DNA of 24,796 nucleotides from CAXMQS01 sp036446035 (GTDB lineage Bacteria > Actinomycetota > Acidimicrobiia > Spongiisociales > JAOTWH01), in contig JAZFSG010000114.1 in NCBI GenBank assembly GCA_036446035.1, positions 1 through 24,796 of the forward strand. The letters are read 5' to 3'. Position 1 is the first letter of the stretch, and each line of letters starts with the position of its first letter. The position numbers and the translations under genes are program-made. Below are positions 1 to 6,953 of the stretch, piece after piece. A model generated the notes under the pieces. It had not been told where the DNA came from and ran no database searches. It was given only the letters and a program-made list of their open reading frames with translations.

Positions 1-380
1 GAACCGGCGAGCACTCGTGACATAACCACCTGCGGCTGTGGCAACGCTGCCTCAACAGGCGACACCGGTTCCAGCGTCGTCGCAGAAACCTCGGTCGTAG
101 GAGGCGGCACTGTGGTGACCACCGTGGGCTGCGGAGAAGGTTCGGTGACCACCGGAGCCTCTTCGCTCCCTCGGCCCAGTAGGAGGAGAGGGACGGCGAC
201 GACGAGGATTGTGATTACCGCGGCGGCAACAGCGATGGCCCAACCTCTGCGGGGCCTACCGGTCGGTGCCTGCAGCGCACCGCGGCGGGCCCGGTCGGTC
301 ACCTCACCGAGGGCGAGCGGCGGGGCGGCGTCGTCGAGATACTCGCGATGTTGGACAAGGTGTTCGAGGACGTTAGACAT
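1..380 (-). CDS. Single-pass membrane protein, possible anti-sigma partner (3' end off window)
   Basis: The gene starts at ATG 380-378, overlapping the sigma-factor stop by 8 bases, so the two are probably translationally coupled. The 126 visible codons encode a cytoplasmic-looking N-terminus of about 45 residues, a basic stretch (GRPRRG), one hydrophobic segment at about 47-69, and then a Pro/Thr/Val-rich linker (VTEPSPQPTVVTTVPPPTTE) typical of the outer face of a membrane. The arginines before the membrane segment suggest the N-terminus is inside. I see no HxxxCxxC zinc anti-sigma motif. An anti-sigma or sigma-linked sensor role rests only on the position behind an ECF sigma gene and on the topology. 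The C-terminal domain lies outside the window, so no function can be assigned. Confidence 0.75.
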   Translation of the reverse strand, partial: MSNVLEHLVQHREYLDDAAPPLALGEVTDRARRGALQAPTGRPRRGWAIAVAAAVITILVVAVPLLLLGRGSEEAPVVTEPSPQPTVVTTVPPPTTEVSATTLEPVSPVEAALPQPQVVMSRVLAG

Positions 381-837
381 CAGCTGTCACCTCAAGAGAG
401 TGTCGGAGTTTGGCGAGGCCGCGCTGCGCGTGTTTCTGCACGGTGGGGATCGAGATCCGAAGAACCGCGGCTACTTCAGCGTGGGTCCATTCGTAGCAAT
501 GCAAAAGCACCACGGCGGCTCGCTGTCGTTCCGTGAGCGACTCAAGAGCCCCGTTTAGGCTCGGCTCGACTCGGGGAGGGGTGATATCCGGGGGATCTAT
601 GCCTACCGGGCGGCGTCGATAGCGTTTGGCTTGACTGCGACCAACCCGGAAGAGATAGCCGGCGGGGCTGTCCATCTTGCCAATCCTTTCCCAGTGCTCC
701 CAGCCATAAGCCAAAGCATCCGCTGCAGCTTCCCGGCCGATATCAGGGCCCCAGACAGCCACCAGCGCATGGCGCACCGTTGGTTCCGCCTCTTGGAAGA
801 AACTGGTGAACGCCTCTCGGTCGCTGTCAGAAGGCAT
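373..837 (-). CDS. ECF-type RNA polymerase sigma factor
   Basis: This 154-residue protein has the two-domain layout of ECF sigma factors. Residues about 10-75 look like region 2 (AAADALAYGWEHWERI, then AGYLFRVGRSQAKR). Residues about 97-147 are a clear region 4 with a helix-turn-helix (LTERQRAAVVLLHCYEW, THAEVAAVLRISIPTVQKH, RGLAKLRHSL). The linker is short and rich in Pro and Asp. The start ATG is preceded by a GGAG four bases upstream. The stop overlaps the next gene, a single-pass membrane protein, which is the usual place for a sigma regulator. It should direct RNA polymerase to a small stress or envelope regulon, but targets cannot be read from the sequence. The region 2 match is weaker than the region 4 match. 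Confidence 0.85.
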   Translation of the reverse strand: MPSDSDREAFTSFFQEAEPTVRHALVAVWGPDIGREAAADALAYGWEHWERIGKMDSPAGYLFRVGRSQAKRYRRRPVGIDPPDITPPRVEPSLNGALESLTERQRAAVVLLHCYEWTHAEVAAVLRISIPTVQKHAQRGLAKLRHSLEVTADV

Positions 838-1075
838 GTCGCTCCGTCTTCAGTACCCAGTTAAGGATTTGGGGTCCCGTTTTTATGACAGGATTCCGAG
901 CGACCCGATAGAGCCATCCGGCAGCAACAAGCCCGGCACAGACCGAACTCGCAGTCCCAATGTGGGCATATCGGTATCCCTGAGCCGAGGACGCGAGAGG
1001 CTCGTAGTGCTCTCGTCGGTGTCTCCTCTGATCACGATCTGATCACAAACGCCCAGGGATCAGCCGGGATGAGGA

Positions 1076-1151
1076 GGGACAGGAGGGGACGACTACCGGA
1101 GAATCCCCAACAGGAAAGGACAGGACGGGACCAGGAGGTACAGGCCGGGAC
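1076..1151 (+). repeat. Cluster of GGGAC/GGAC direct repeats next to a tRNA fragment
   Basis: GGGAC occurs at 1076, 1086, 1127 and 1147, with AGGAC-type variants at about 1117 and 1122, all on the plus strand and all within 90 bases upstream of the tRNA-like fragment. Short directly repeated words beside an attachment core resemble arm-type binding sites of tyrosine integrases. That reading is an inference, since no integrase gene is in the window. Confidence 0.4.
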
Positions 1152-1165
1152 GTACCCCGTCAGAT

Positions 1166-1207
1166 TGAAAAACCGAAGGTCGGCAGTTCGATTCTGCCCC
1201 TGGCCAC
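1166..1207 (+). repeat. tRNA 3'-half fragment, copy 1 (att-like direct repeat)
   Basis: These 42 bases fit standard tRNA numbering from U33 to C74: U33, GAA at 34-36, A37-A38, the 39-43 strand ACCGA, variable loop AGGTC, a perfect T stem GGCAG/CTGCC around loop TTCGATT, acceptor strand CCTGGCC, discriminator A and C74. The 5' half of a tRNA is missing: the upstream bases do not pair with the anticodon strand and no GGCCAGG acceptor is seen nearby. A tRNA-Phe (GAA) source is suggested. The segment recurs at 4668-4709 with one mismatch. Integrative elements often leave copies of this part of a tRNA gene as attachment sites. Confidence 0.75.
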
Positions 1208-1242
1208 CGAGATCATCGCACTGCGAGCCCCCGCAGCGTGGC

Positions 1243-3183
1243 TCAGCCCACCTCGATCGACACGACCTCCGCCGGTTCGGTGAACCCCTTGAGCTGGATC
1301 GACCGTGGTTTGCTCGCCCTAGCCCCGGGAGGAAGGTCGCCGACCATCTCCGACGTGGCAAGGATCTCTCCGGCCCCGGCGTGAGCGCAGATGCGAGCCG
1401 CCTTGTGTACCTCTTCCCCGGCCAGCGTGGTGGCGATCTCGGTCACCACGCCCGTGTGTAATCCGATCCTCACCTCCGGTGCGAACCCCTGCTCGCGCCG
1501 CTGCGCGGCCAGCGTGCTTTGGATCCCCATTGCACAGCGCACCGCCCCCGCTCCGTCATCGAAGGCCACGAAGAACCCATCACCGGTGTTCTCCACCTCT
1601 CGTCCGTCGTGGTCAGAGAACAGGGACCTCAGAGTTCGGTGATGCCAGCGGAGCAGCTGCTCCCACGCCTCGTCACCGATGACCCCGATGAGCGCAGTTG
1701 AGTCGACGATGTCGGTGAACATGAGGGCGGCAGCACGGCGAGCTCCGGAAAGTGGATGCGCCGCTGACTCCAATGCGGCCTCCGCTCGCCGGGCGTCGGC
1801 GGCAGCTCCGAGATCGATGAAAGCTCGACGAGCCGCGCTGAACTCCAGCTCGGCCAGGTCGTGATCTCCTCGACCCCTGTAGGCCTCCGCGAGCAGCATC
1901 CGAGACCCGGCGGCGAGGTAGGGCAGGTCGTCCTTGAGGCGCATGTTCGTGGCCAGCTGCAGAAGCTCGATGGCGCCGTCACCGTCGCCCTCCGCCAGCA
2001 GCACCGCGCCCCGGGCATGGGACGCGTGGGATTGCAGGGCGCTGGAGCCGTAGTCGTCGGCGACGGCCGTCAGCTCCCGCGCGGCCTGACGCGCCGCCTC
2101 CACGTCACCGCGGGCCAACGCGATATCGACCTGTGTCGGTAGGAGGCGGGCTCTCTTCAGCGGCGATGTCGTCCCGTCGAGGCTCCTCGAGATGAGGGAC
2201 CACGCCCCATCATGATTGCCCAGGAGCGACTGCAGCTGTGCCAGGCCCGGCTGGGGATTCCTTCCCAAGCCGTGGGCCTGCCGGAAGGCGTCCTCAGCGC
2301 TGTCGTAGTCTCCCATGTTGAGGCGGATCTCTCCGACCTCATAGAGAGCCTCGCCGGCGAAGTCGACGAAGTTGCCAAGCTCCTTCGACGCTCGAGTGGC
2401 CTCCTCCTCGGCAGTCACCCAGTCCCCGCGGAGCTTCATGATCTCGGCGCGATGGATCCGGCACACTCCCGGGAAGCCTGAGCTGTGTCCGGCCCGCTCG
2501 CACCATCGCTTGGCGGCGTCGCTCCAGTCGCCGGCTCTTCGGTAGTCAGCGAGCTGTTCGCAAATGTCGATCATGTTGCAGTAGATGCGGCCCGTGGCGA
2601 GCGGGCCCAGCTCGCCACCGACTGCAGCGACCATGGCCTCGTCCATCACCTCCATCCCTCGCTCCACATCACCGCCGGCCACGATGATGCGGCCCTGATC
2701 GTGGAGGCTCGTTGCCTGTAGATCTCTGTCGCCGAGGGCCACCGCCCGTTCGTAGGCCGCAGTGGCCAGCTCCAATCCGCCCTCGATGTCGTTGTCGACC
2801 TCGAACGCGATGACCGCCTCCGTCCGCATCAGCCAGGCACTCTCGATGGTGTCGCCATCGGTACCGAGGAGATCGGAGGCCCGCTTCAACCAGCCTTTCC
2901 CCATGGCAAGAGCACCCTTGTGGAAGTGATCCTCGGCAAGTGCCAGGGCCACAACCCCGGCCTTGGTGGTGTCCGTTCCGGCATAGCCGCCGAACGCGCG
3001 CTCTCTCACCGCGATGCACTCATCGGGCTGACCCGTCCACCACGCAGACACAGCGAGATCCTCGAGGGCCTTCGGGTCCAACCCGCCGTCGGCATCGGCT
3101 CGCGCCAACAGCTCGAACGCCTCCGCCCAATCGTTGCGAGCCATTGCCTCGCGGCCCGAAGCGATGAGGTCGGATGTCGTCAT
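1243..3183 (-). CDS. TPR-repeat protein with C-terminal class III nucleotidyl cyclase domain
   Basis: The 646-residue protein has two parts. Residues about 1-470 are Ala-rich helical repeats of TPR type (for example NMGDYDSAEDAFRQA and AEGDGDGAIELLQLA). Residues about 488-646 are a class III adenylate/guanylate cyclase domain. Metal-binding aspartates are visible in MFTDIVDST (D491) and NTGDGFF (D535), followed by IGLHTGVV and EEVHKAARI. In the last motif the family's usual Asn in NxxxR is His593, while Arg597 is kept. No membrane segment is seen, so it should act in the cytoplasm, making a cyclic nucleotide under control of partners bound to the TPR domain. cAMP versus cGMP cannot be told. 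The start has a strong ribosome site (AGGGGAG). It lies between two tRNA-fragment repeats. Confidence 0.88.
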   Translation of the reverse strand: MTTSDLIASGREAMARNDWAEAFELLARADADGGLDPKALEDLAVSAWWTGQPDECIAVRERAFGGYAGTDTTKAGVVALALAEDHFHKGALAMGKGWLKRASDLLGTDGDTIESAWLMRTEAVIAFEVDNDIEGGLELATAAYERAVALGDRDLQATSLHDQGRIIVAGGDVERGMEVMDEAMVAAVGGELGPLATGRIYCNMIDICEQLADYRRAGDWSDAAKRWCERAGHSSGFPGVCRIHRAEIMKLRGDWVTAEEEATRASKELGNFVDFAGEALYEVGEIRLNMGDYDSAEDAFRQAHGLGRNPQPGLAQLQSLLGNHDGAWSLISRSLDGTTSPLKRARLLPTQVDIALARGDVEAARQAARELTAVADDYGSSALQSHASHARGAVLLAEGDGDGAIELLQLATNMRLKDDLPYLAAGSRMLLAEAYRGRGDHDLAELEFSAARRAFIDLGAAADARRAEAALESAAHPLSGARRAAALMFTDIVDSTALIGVIGDEAWEQLLRWHHRTLRSLFSDHDGREVENTGDGFFVAFDDGAGAVRCAMGIQSTLAAQRREQGFAPEVRIGLHTGVVTEIATTLAGEEVHKAARICAHAGAGEILATSEMVGDLPPGARASKPRSIQLKGFTEPAEVVSIEVG

Positions 3184-3202
3184 GTTCTCCCCTTGGTCCG
3201 AC

Positions 3203-3215
3203 TGCGATTATCGCA
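3203..3215 (-). promoter_or_regulatory. -10 element inside a 13-bp dyad upstream of the cyclase gene
   Basis: TGCGAT-T-ATCGCA is a perfect dyad with a single central base. Read on the minus strand it contains GATAAT at 3212-3207, a 5/6 match to the -10 consensus, placed so that transcription would start near 3200 and leave room for the ribosome site. No good -35 is seen. A repressor or activator binding over the -10 is an inference. Confidence 0.45.
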
Positions 3216-3331
3216 CGTACCGCTTGAGGCCGCGTGGCGAGACCGGTGGTACGGCCATCCAACCCCAGGGGCCGTCGGGTGCCTAGGGGAGACGCCGCCA
3301 TCTCCGTCGAAGCGTTCCAACACAGGAGCAA

Positions 3332-3358
3332 GGAGGGCCTCGCTAGTCGTGGCCCTCC
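3332..3358. repeat. 8-bp inverted repeat between divergent genes
   Basis: GGAGGGCC and GGCCCTCC are perfect inverted arms separated by 11 bases, in the 264-bp gap between the divergent cyclase and exporter genes. It could form a hairpin in the exporter transcript, or be an operator. No T-run follows, so it is not a typical terminator. Confidence 0.45.
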
Positions 3359-3447
3359 ACTTTGGCAGAGGGTTCCGTGGCCTTCGACCTCATTCCCGAG
3401 GATCAACGGCTCACAGCTAGTCGACGCCATCTACTGTCAGTTCCGAA

Positions 3448-4455
3448 ATGAGCGATCACCAAGAGCCAGAGATTGATCGGCCAAACAGCCCGCGGATCGC
3501 CGATGCCGTCCGACGTGCGATACACCACTCGCACGACCACGCGGAGCCGCGCCCCTTGGCCGATACGGGAGCGGCAGGGGTCCGGGCTTCGAAGGTCTCG
3601 CTCCTCGGCCTCGGGATCACCGCCGCTCTCCAGGCCGTCCTAGTTGTGGTCACCGGCTCAGTGGCACTGCTGTCGGACACCCTTCACAATCTGACGGACG
3701 CACTCACCGCGATACCGCTGTGGATCGCATTCGCCCTGGGACGACGTCCTAGTTCGCGACGATTCACGTTCGGCCTCGGTCGGGCCGAGGACCTCGCGGG
3801 GCTGGTCATCGTCGCGGCCATCGCCGCCTCGGCCGGCGGAGTGGCATGGGAGTCATTGCGCAGGCTCTTCGATCAGCAGCCCCTCGATCACGTGCCGTGG
3901 GTCATCGCCGCCGGGTTCATAGGCGCCGCCGGAAACGAGCTGGTCGCTCGGTACCGGATTCGTATCGGGCGACGTATCTCGTCCGCTGCCCTTATCGCGG
4001 ACGGCCATCACGCCAGGGCAGATGCCCTCACCTCGCTGGCCGTGGTCGCCGCCGGCGTTGGAGCAGCGCTCGAGTACCACTGGGTCGATCCGGTGGCGGG
4101 ATTGGCAGTGGCGGCCATGATTCTGGTCCTGTTGAAGAACTCCGCAGCACGCGTCTTCGGACGCTTTCTGGATGCGGTTGATCCAGACCTCGTTGACCAG
4201 ACCGAAGAGGCTGCCAGGAGCGTGGAGGGGGTCGTCTCCGTAGAAGGAATCCGCATGCGGTGGCACGGTCATCGCATGCTCGTCACACTCGTGGCGGCGG
4301 TGGCCCCTGACCTATCCGTCCGTGAAGGGCATGAAATCGCCCAGCGGATCAGCATGAAGCTCGTCCAAGCGTTTCCGTTCAAGACAGAAGTCCTCGTTCA
4401 CATCGATCCCTGTGACACCCCCGGCGCCCACGATCTGACGACCCAGCCTCGTTGA
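3448..4455 (+). CDS. Cation diffusion facilitator (CDF) family metal exporter
   Basis: The 335-residue protein belongs to the CDF family, inner-membrane antiporters that export divalent metals such as Zn, Cd, Co, Fe or Mn against protons. A His-rich N-terminal stretch (HHSHDH, residues 26-31) precedes the membrane part. The two intramembrane metal-site motifs are present: H80-xxx-D84 in SDTLHNLTD and H188-xxx-D192 in DGHHARAD. Several hydrophobic segments span about residues 50-230, followed by a cytoplasmic ferredoxin-like domain (about 240-325) ending VLVHIDPCD. His/Asp in both sites favours Zn or Cd/Co, but this is not proof of substrate. No ribosome site precedes the ATG, and a TACTGT -10-like word ends 10 bases before it, so leaderless translation is possible. 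It lies between the two tRNA-fragment repeats. Confidence 0.92.
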   Translation: MSDHQEPEIDRPNSPRIADAVRRAIHHSHDHAEPRPLADTGAAGVRASKVSLLGLGITAALQAVLVVVTGSVALLSDTLHNLTDALTAIPLWIAFALGRRPSSRRFTFGLGRAEDLAGLVIVAAIAASAGGVAWESLRRLFDQQPLDHVPWVIAAGFIGAAGNELVARYRIRIGRRISSAALIADGHHARADALTSLAVVAAGVGAALEYHWVDPVAGLAVAAMILVLLKNSAARVFGRFLDAVDPDLVDQTEEAARSVEGVVSVEGIRMRWHGHRMLVTLVAAVAPDLSVREGHEIAQRISMKLVQAFPFKTEVLVHIDPCDTPGAHDLTTQPR

Positions 4456-4531
4456 GCGATGGCATCGATGAGGCCGTCCCATTTCCGAGAGTCAGATGTC
4501 GACCCTTGCCCGAACTCGACGCTTGGAGCTT

Positions 4532-4549
4532 TGCTACCCAACTGCTACC
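4532..4549 (+). repeat. TGCTACC direct repeat, 11-bp period
   Basis: TGCTACC occurs at 4532-4538 and again at 4543-4549, about 120 bases before the second tRNA fragment. It might be a remnant of integrase arm sites. The repeat is short and could be chance. Confidence 0.3.
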
Positions 4550-4667
4550 GAACCACCCATGACCAGGCGTCACAGGCCCACACAGCCTGGACGCCGTCGC
4601 CCTGAGACCCAGACAGAACGGGACTAGCCGACACCCGACGGCACTGGCTGGACCCCAGGCACTGAAC

Positions 4668-4709
4668 TGAAAAACCGAAGGTCGGCAGTTCGATTCTGCG
4701 CCTGGCCAC
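4668..4709 (+). repeat. tRNA 3'-half fragment, copy 2 (att-like direct repeat)
   Basis: This segment is identical to 1166-1207 except for one base (G at 4700, position 65 of the tRNA), which breaks one T-stem pair, so this copy is slightly decayed. It again begins at the U33 equivalent and ends at C74, has no 5' tRNA half, and is in the same orientation as copy 1. The two copies bound a 3.5-kb stretch holding the cyclase and metal-exporter genes. Confidence 0.75.
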
Positions 4710-4746
4710 AGATACCGGTCGTCGTGGGAGCGCTACCTCCACCGAA

Positions 4747-4767
4747 GCTGCTCCGGACGGGAGCAGC
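4747..4767. repeat. Perfect 8-bp hairpin upstream of trpE
   Basis: GCTGCTCC and GGAGCAGC flank a 5-base loop (GGACG). It lies 38 bases after the second tRNA fragment and 121 bases before trpE. No T-run follows. It may be a U-less terminator, a recombination-site arm or part of a trp leader; the sequence does not decide. Confidence 0.45.
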
Positions 4768-4887
4768 CATCGCCTAATGCCGACCTTCCCCGACCTAGGA
4801 CACTCGCCGGCGCACCCCACCTCGAGTCTCTTCGCCCGCTGCTCGCAGCGATTGGCTAGGCTTTCCGTTCATGAAGAGGGTCGGATC

Positions 4888-6372
4888 ATGGTGGCTAACC
4901 CAACTGGTGCGGAGTTCCGCGCCCTCTTCCAACTTGGTCGGTCAGTTCCGGTAGTCGACACCGTCCTCGCCGACCTCGACACCTCCCTCAGCGTCTTCAT
5001 CAAGCTCGACGACGGCGTCACCTCCTTCTTTCTCGAATCCGTTGAAGGCGATCAAAGGTGGAGCAGGTTCAGCGTTGTCGGGCTGGGCAGCCGGGCAACC
5101 TTCACCGCACACCGGGGCACTATCACGATCAGCCGCAACGACGCAGTGGAGACCATCGAGCTGCCGAACGATCGCACCGTCGATCCTCTTGACCGCCTGC
5201 GGGACTTGATCGACGAACTGAGGCCCGCCGATATCGAGGGTTTGCCGATCTTCGTCGGTGGGGCTGTCGGCTACCTGGCGTATGACTGGGTTCGCTATGT
5301 CGAGGACCTCCCCGACAACAACCCGAACGCGCTCGACGTGGCGGACGCCTACTTCTCTTTCCCCAGGATCGTCGCCGTACACGACTCTCATACGCAGTCG
5401 CTGTCGATCGTCACCTGGGCCGAGCAGGGGGAAGATGCCGACGATGCGTATAGCGCCGCACTCGATCGCATCGAGTCGGTCAAGAAGAAGCTCGCCAAGG
5501 CCTTGCCGCAGAGCGTTGGCACCGCCGCTGCGGCCACCGACCTCGATGTCACGTCGAACTTCGATGGGAACGCTTTCGAGGACGTCGTCGCCCGGTGTCG
5601 CAACTACATCACTGCAGGTGACGTGTTCCAGGTCGTGCCCTCGCAACGACTCTCCGTGCCACTCGAGCAGGATCCCGTTGACATCTACCGCAAGCTGCGG
5701 CTGATCAACCCATCGCCGTACATGTTCTTCGTGCGCTGTCCGGGCGAGACGGTGATCGGGTCATCTCCGGAGACCCTGGTTCGGCTGGAGGATCGCGAGA
5801 TGACGCTGCGCCCTCTGGCAGGCACCCGGCCCCGCGGCTCGTCAGGGGCCGAGGATCACGCGTACGAGCAGGACCTGCTGTCGGACCCCAAGGAGCTGGC
5901 CGAGCACGTCATGCTGGTCGACCTGGCCCGTAACGACCTGGGTCGCGTCGCCGAGATCGGCAGCGTCGTCGTCGACGAGTTCCAGGCGATAGAGCGTTAC
6001 TCACACGTGATGCACATCGTCTCCAACGTGAGCGCAACGCTCGCCGAGGGCAAGGATGCCATCGACGTGCTTCGAGCTACGTTCCCCGCTGGAACGCTGA
6101 CCGGCGCACCGAAGGTCCGCTCCATGGAGATAATCGACGAGGTTGAGCCTGAGCGCAGAGGTCTCTACGGGGGTGCCGTTGGCTATCTCGACTACCGCGG
6201 GAACATGGATATGGCCATCGCCATCCGCACCTTGCTGGTCAAGGACGGGCTGATCCATGCCCAGGCGGGAGCAGGCGTCGTCGCCGACTCCGACCCAGCC
6301 CGGGAGTATCAAGAGACCCTCGACAAGGCGCGGGCGTTGCTCAAGTCGATCGAGAAGGCGCCGCTCCGATGA
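4888..6372 (+). CDS. trpE: Anthranilate synthase component I
   Basis: TrpE converts chorismate to anthranilate, using ammonia delivered by TrpG; this is the first committed step to tryptophan. The 494-residue protein has the family's usual length. The N-terminal half carries FLES (residues 48-51), part of the tryptophan feedback-binding site. The C-terminal chorismate-binding half has H340 in AEHVMLVDLARND, GTLTGAPK (402-409), GAVGYLDYRGNMD and QAGAGVVADSDPAREY. The start at 4888 is chosen because AGAGGG lies 7 bases upstream and the N-terminus then matches related TrpE proteins. It is the first gene of a six-gene trp operon, and its stop overlaps the trpG start (ATGA). Feedback inhibition by tryptophan is expected from the FLES motif. 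Confidence 0.97.
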   Translation: MVANPTGAEFRALFQLGRSVPVVDTVLADLDTSLSVFIKLDDGVTSFFLESVEGDQRWSRFSVVGLGSRATFTAHRGTITISRNDAVETIELPNDRTVDPLDRLRDLIDELRPADIEGLPIFVGGAVGYLAYDWVRYVEDLPDNNPNALDVADAYFSFPRIVAVHDSHTQSLSIVTWAEQGEDADDAYSAALDRIESVKKKLAKALPQSVGTAAAATDLDVTSNFDGNAFEDVVARCRNYITAGDVFQVVPSQRLSVPLEQDPVDIYRKLRLINPSPYMFFVRCPGETVIGSSPETLVRLEDREMTLRPLAGTRPRGSSGAEDHAYEQDLLSDPKELAEHVMLVDLARNDLGRVAEIGSVVVDEFQAIERYSHVMHIVSNVSATLAEGKDAIDVLRATFPAGTLTGAPKVRSMEIIDEVEPERRGLYGGAVGYLDYRGNMDMAIAIRTLLVKDGLIHAQAGAGVVADSDPAREYQETLDKARALLKSIEKAPLR

Positions 6373-6953
6373 ACCTTCTCATCATCGACAACTACGACTC
6401 ATTCACGTTCAACCTCGTGCAGTACCTGGGCGAGCTGGGGGCCAACAGCGACGTTGTCCGTAACGACGAGATCACGATCGAAGACGTTGCATCCCGCGGC
6501 GCCGACGCCATCGTCATCTCGCCCGGACCCTGCACCCCAACCGAGGCCGGGATCAGTGTCGCCGTCGTCGAACGCTACGCCGGTTTGCTCCCCATCCTCG
6601 GTGTGTGTCTCGGCCACCAGGCGATTGGCCAGGCGTTCGGCGCCACGATCGTGGCGGCGCGACAGCCGATGCACGGCAAGACGTCGCCGATCGGACACAA
6701 CGGGAAAGGCATCCTCAAGGGGCTACCCGGCGGCTTCGCGGCTACCCGCTATCACTCGCTCGCCGTTGATAGAGACAGCCTCCCCGACGAACTCGAGGTG
6801 ACCGCCGGCGCTCCCGACGGCGAGATCATGGGCCTCGCCCACCGCTCCCTTCCGGTCTGGGGGGTCCAGTTCCACCCTGAGTCGATCCTCACCGTCGTCG
6901 GGCGCCACCTCTTGGGTAACTTCTTGAAGCTGTCGAGCCGCCAGCCACTATGA
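6369..6953 (+). CDS. trpG: Anthranilate synthase glutamine amidotransferase component
   Basis: TrpG hydrolyses glutamine and passes ammonia to TrpE. The 194-residue class I amidotransferase has its catalytic triad in view: Cys80 in GVCLGHQAIGQAFG, and His169 and Glu171 in VQFHPESI. The N-terminal signature DNYDSFTFNLVQYLGELG is that of TrpG/PabA proteins. MHGK at 101-104 is also typical. The gene overlaps trpE and trpD by 4 bases each (ATGA), which suggests coupled translation and matched amounts of the subunits. It could also serve p-aminobenzoate synthesis as a shared amidotransferase, because no separate pabA is seen here; that is inference. Confidence 0.97.
   Translation: MNLLIIDNYDSFTFNLVQYLGELGANSDVVRNDEITIEDVASRGADAIVISPGPCTPTEAGISVAVVERYAGLLPILGVCLGHQAIGQAFGATIVAARQPMHGKTSPIGHNGKGILKGLPGGFAATRYHSLAVDRDSLPDELEVTAGAPDGEIMGLAHRSLPVWGVQFHPESILTVVGRHLLGNFLKLSSRQPL

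Larger units (their letters stand above)
838..1242. other. 405-bp intergenic stretch with repeats, no gene seen
   Basis: No convincing coding region lies here. The left part should hold the promoter of the sigma factor, but no clear -35/-10 pair was found. The right part holds a cluster of GGGAC/GGAC words and a 42-bp tRNA-like 3' half, annotated separately. The fragment ends 35 bases from the stop codon of the cyclase gene. Confidence 0.6.
4456..4887. other. 432-bp intergenic stretch upstream of trpE
   Basis: No gene was found. From left to right it holds a direct repeat of TGCTACC, a second tRNA 3'-half fragment, a perfect 8-bp hairpin, and a possible -10 word (TAGGCT, 4857-4862) for the trp operon without a matching -35. 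An open frame in phase with trpE reaches back to ATG 4777, but the start at 4888 is preferred because it has a ribosome site and a family-typical N-terminus. Confidence 0.55.

Noticed and set aside
1032..1361. Antisense frame with GQNRTADLRFF
   Set aside because: It is translated from the reverse of the tRNA fragment and the end of the cyclase gene; this type of spurious protein is common where tRNA sequence is read through.
4545..4820. Antisense frame with RRIELPTFGF
   Set aside because: Same artefact, from the second tRNA fragment; no ribosome site or family match.
4777..4887. Upstream extension of trpE to ATG 4777
   Set aside because: The added 37 residues have no counterpart in TrpE proteins, and the 4888 start has a good ribosome site.
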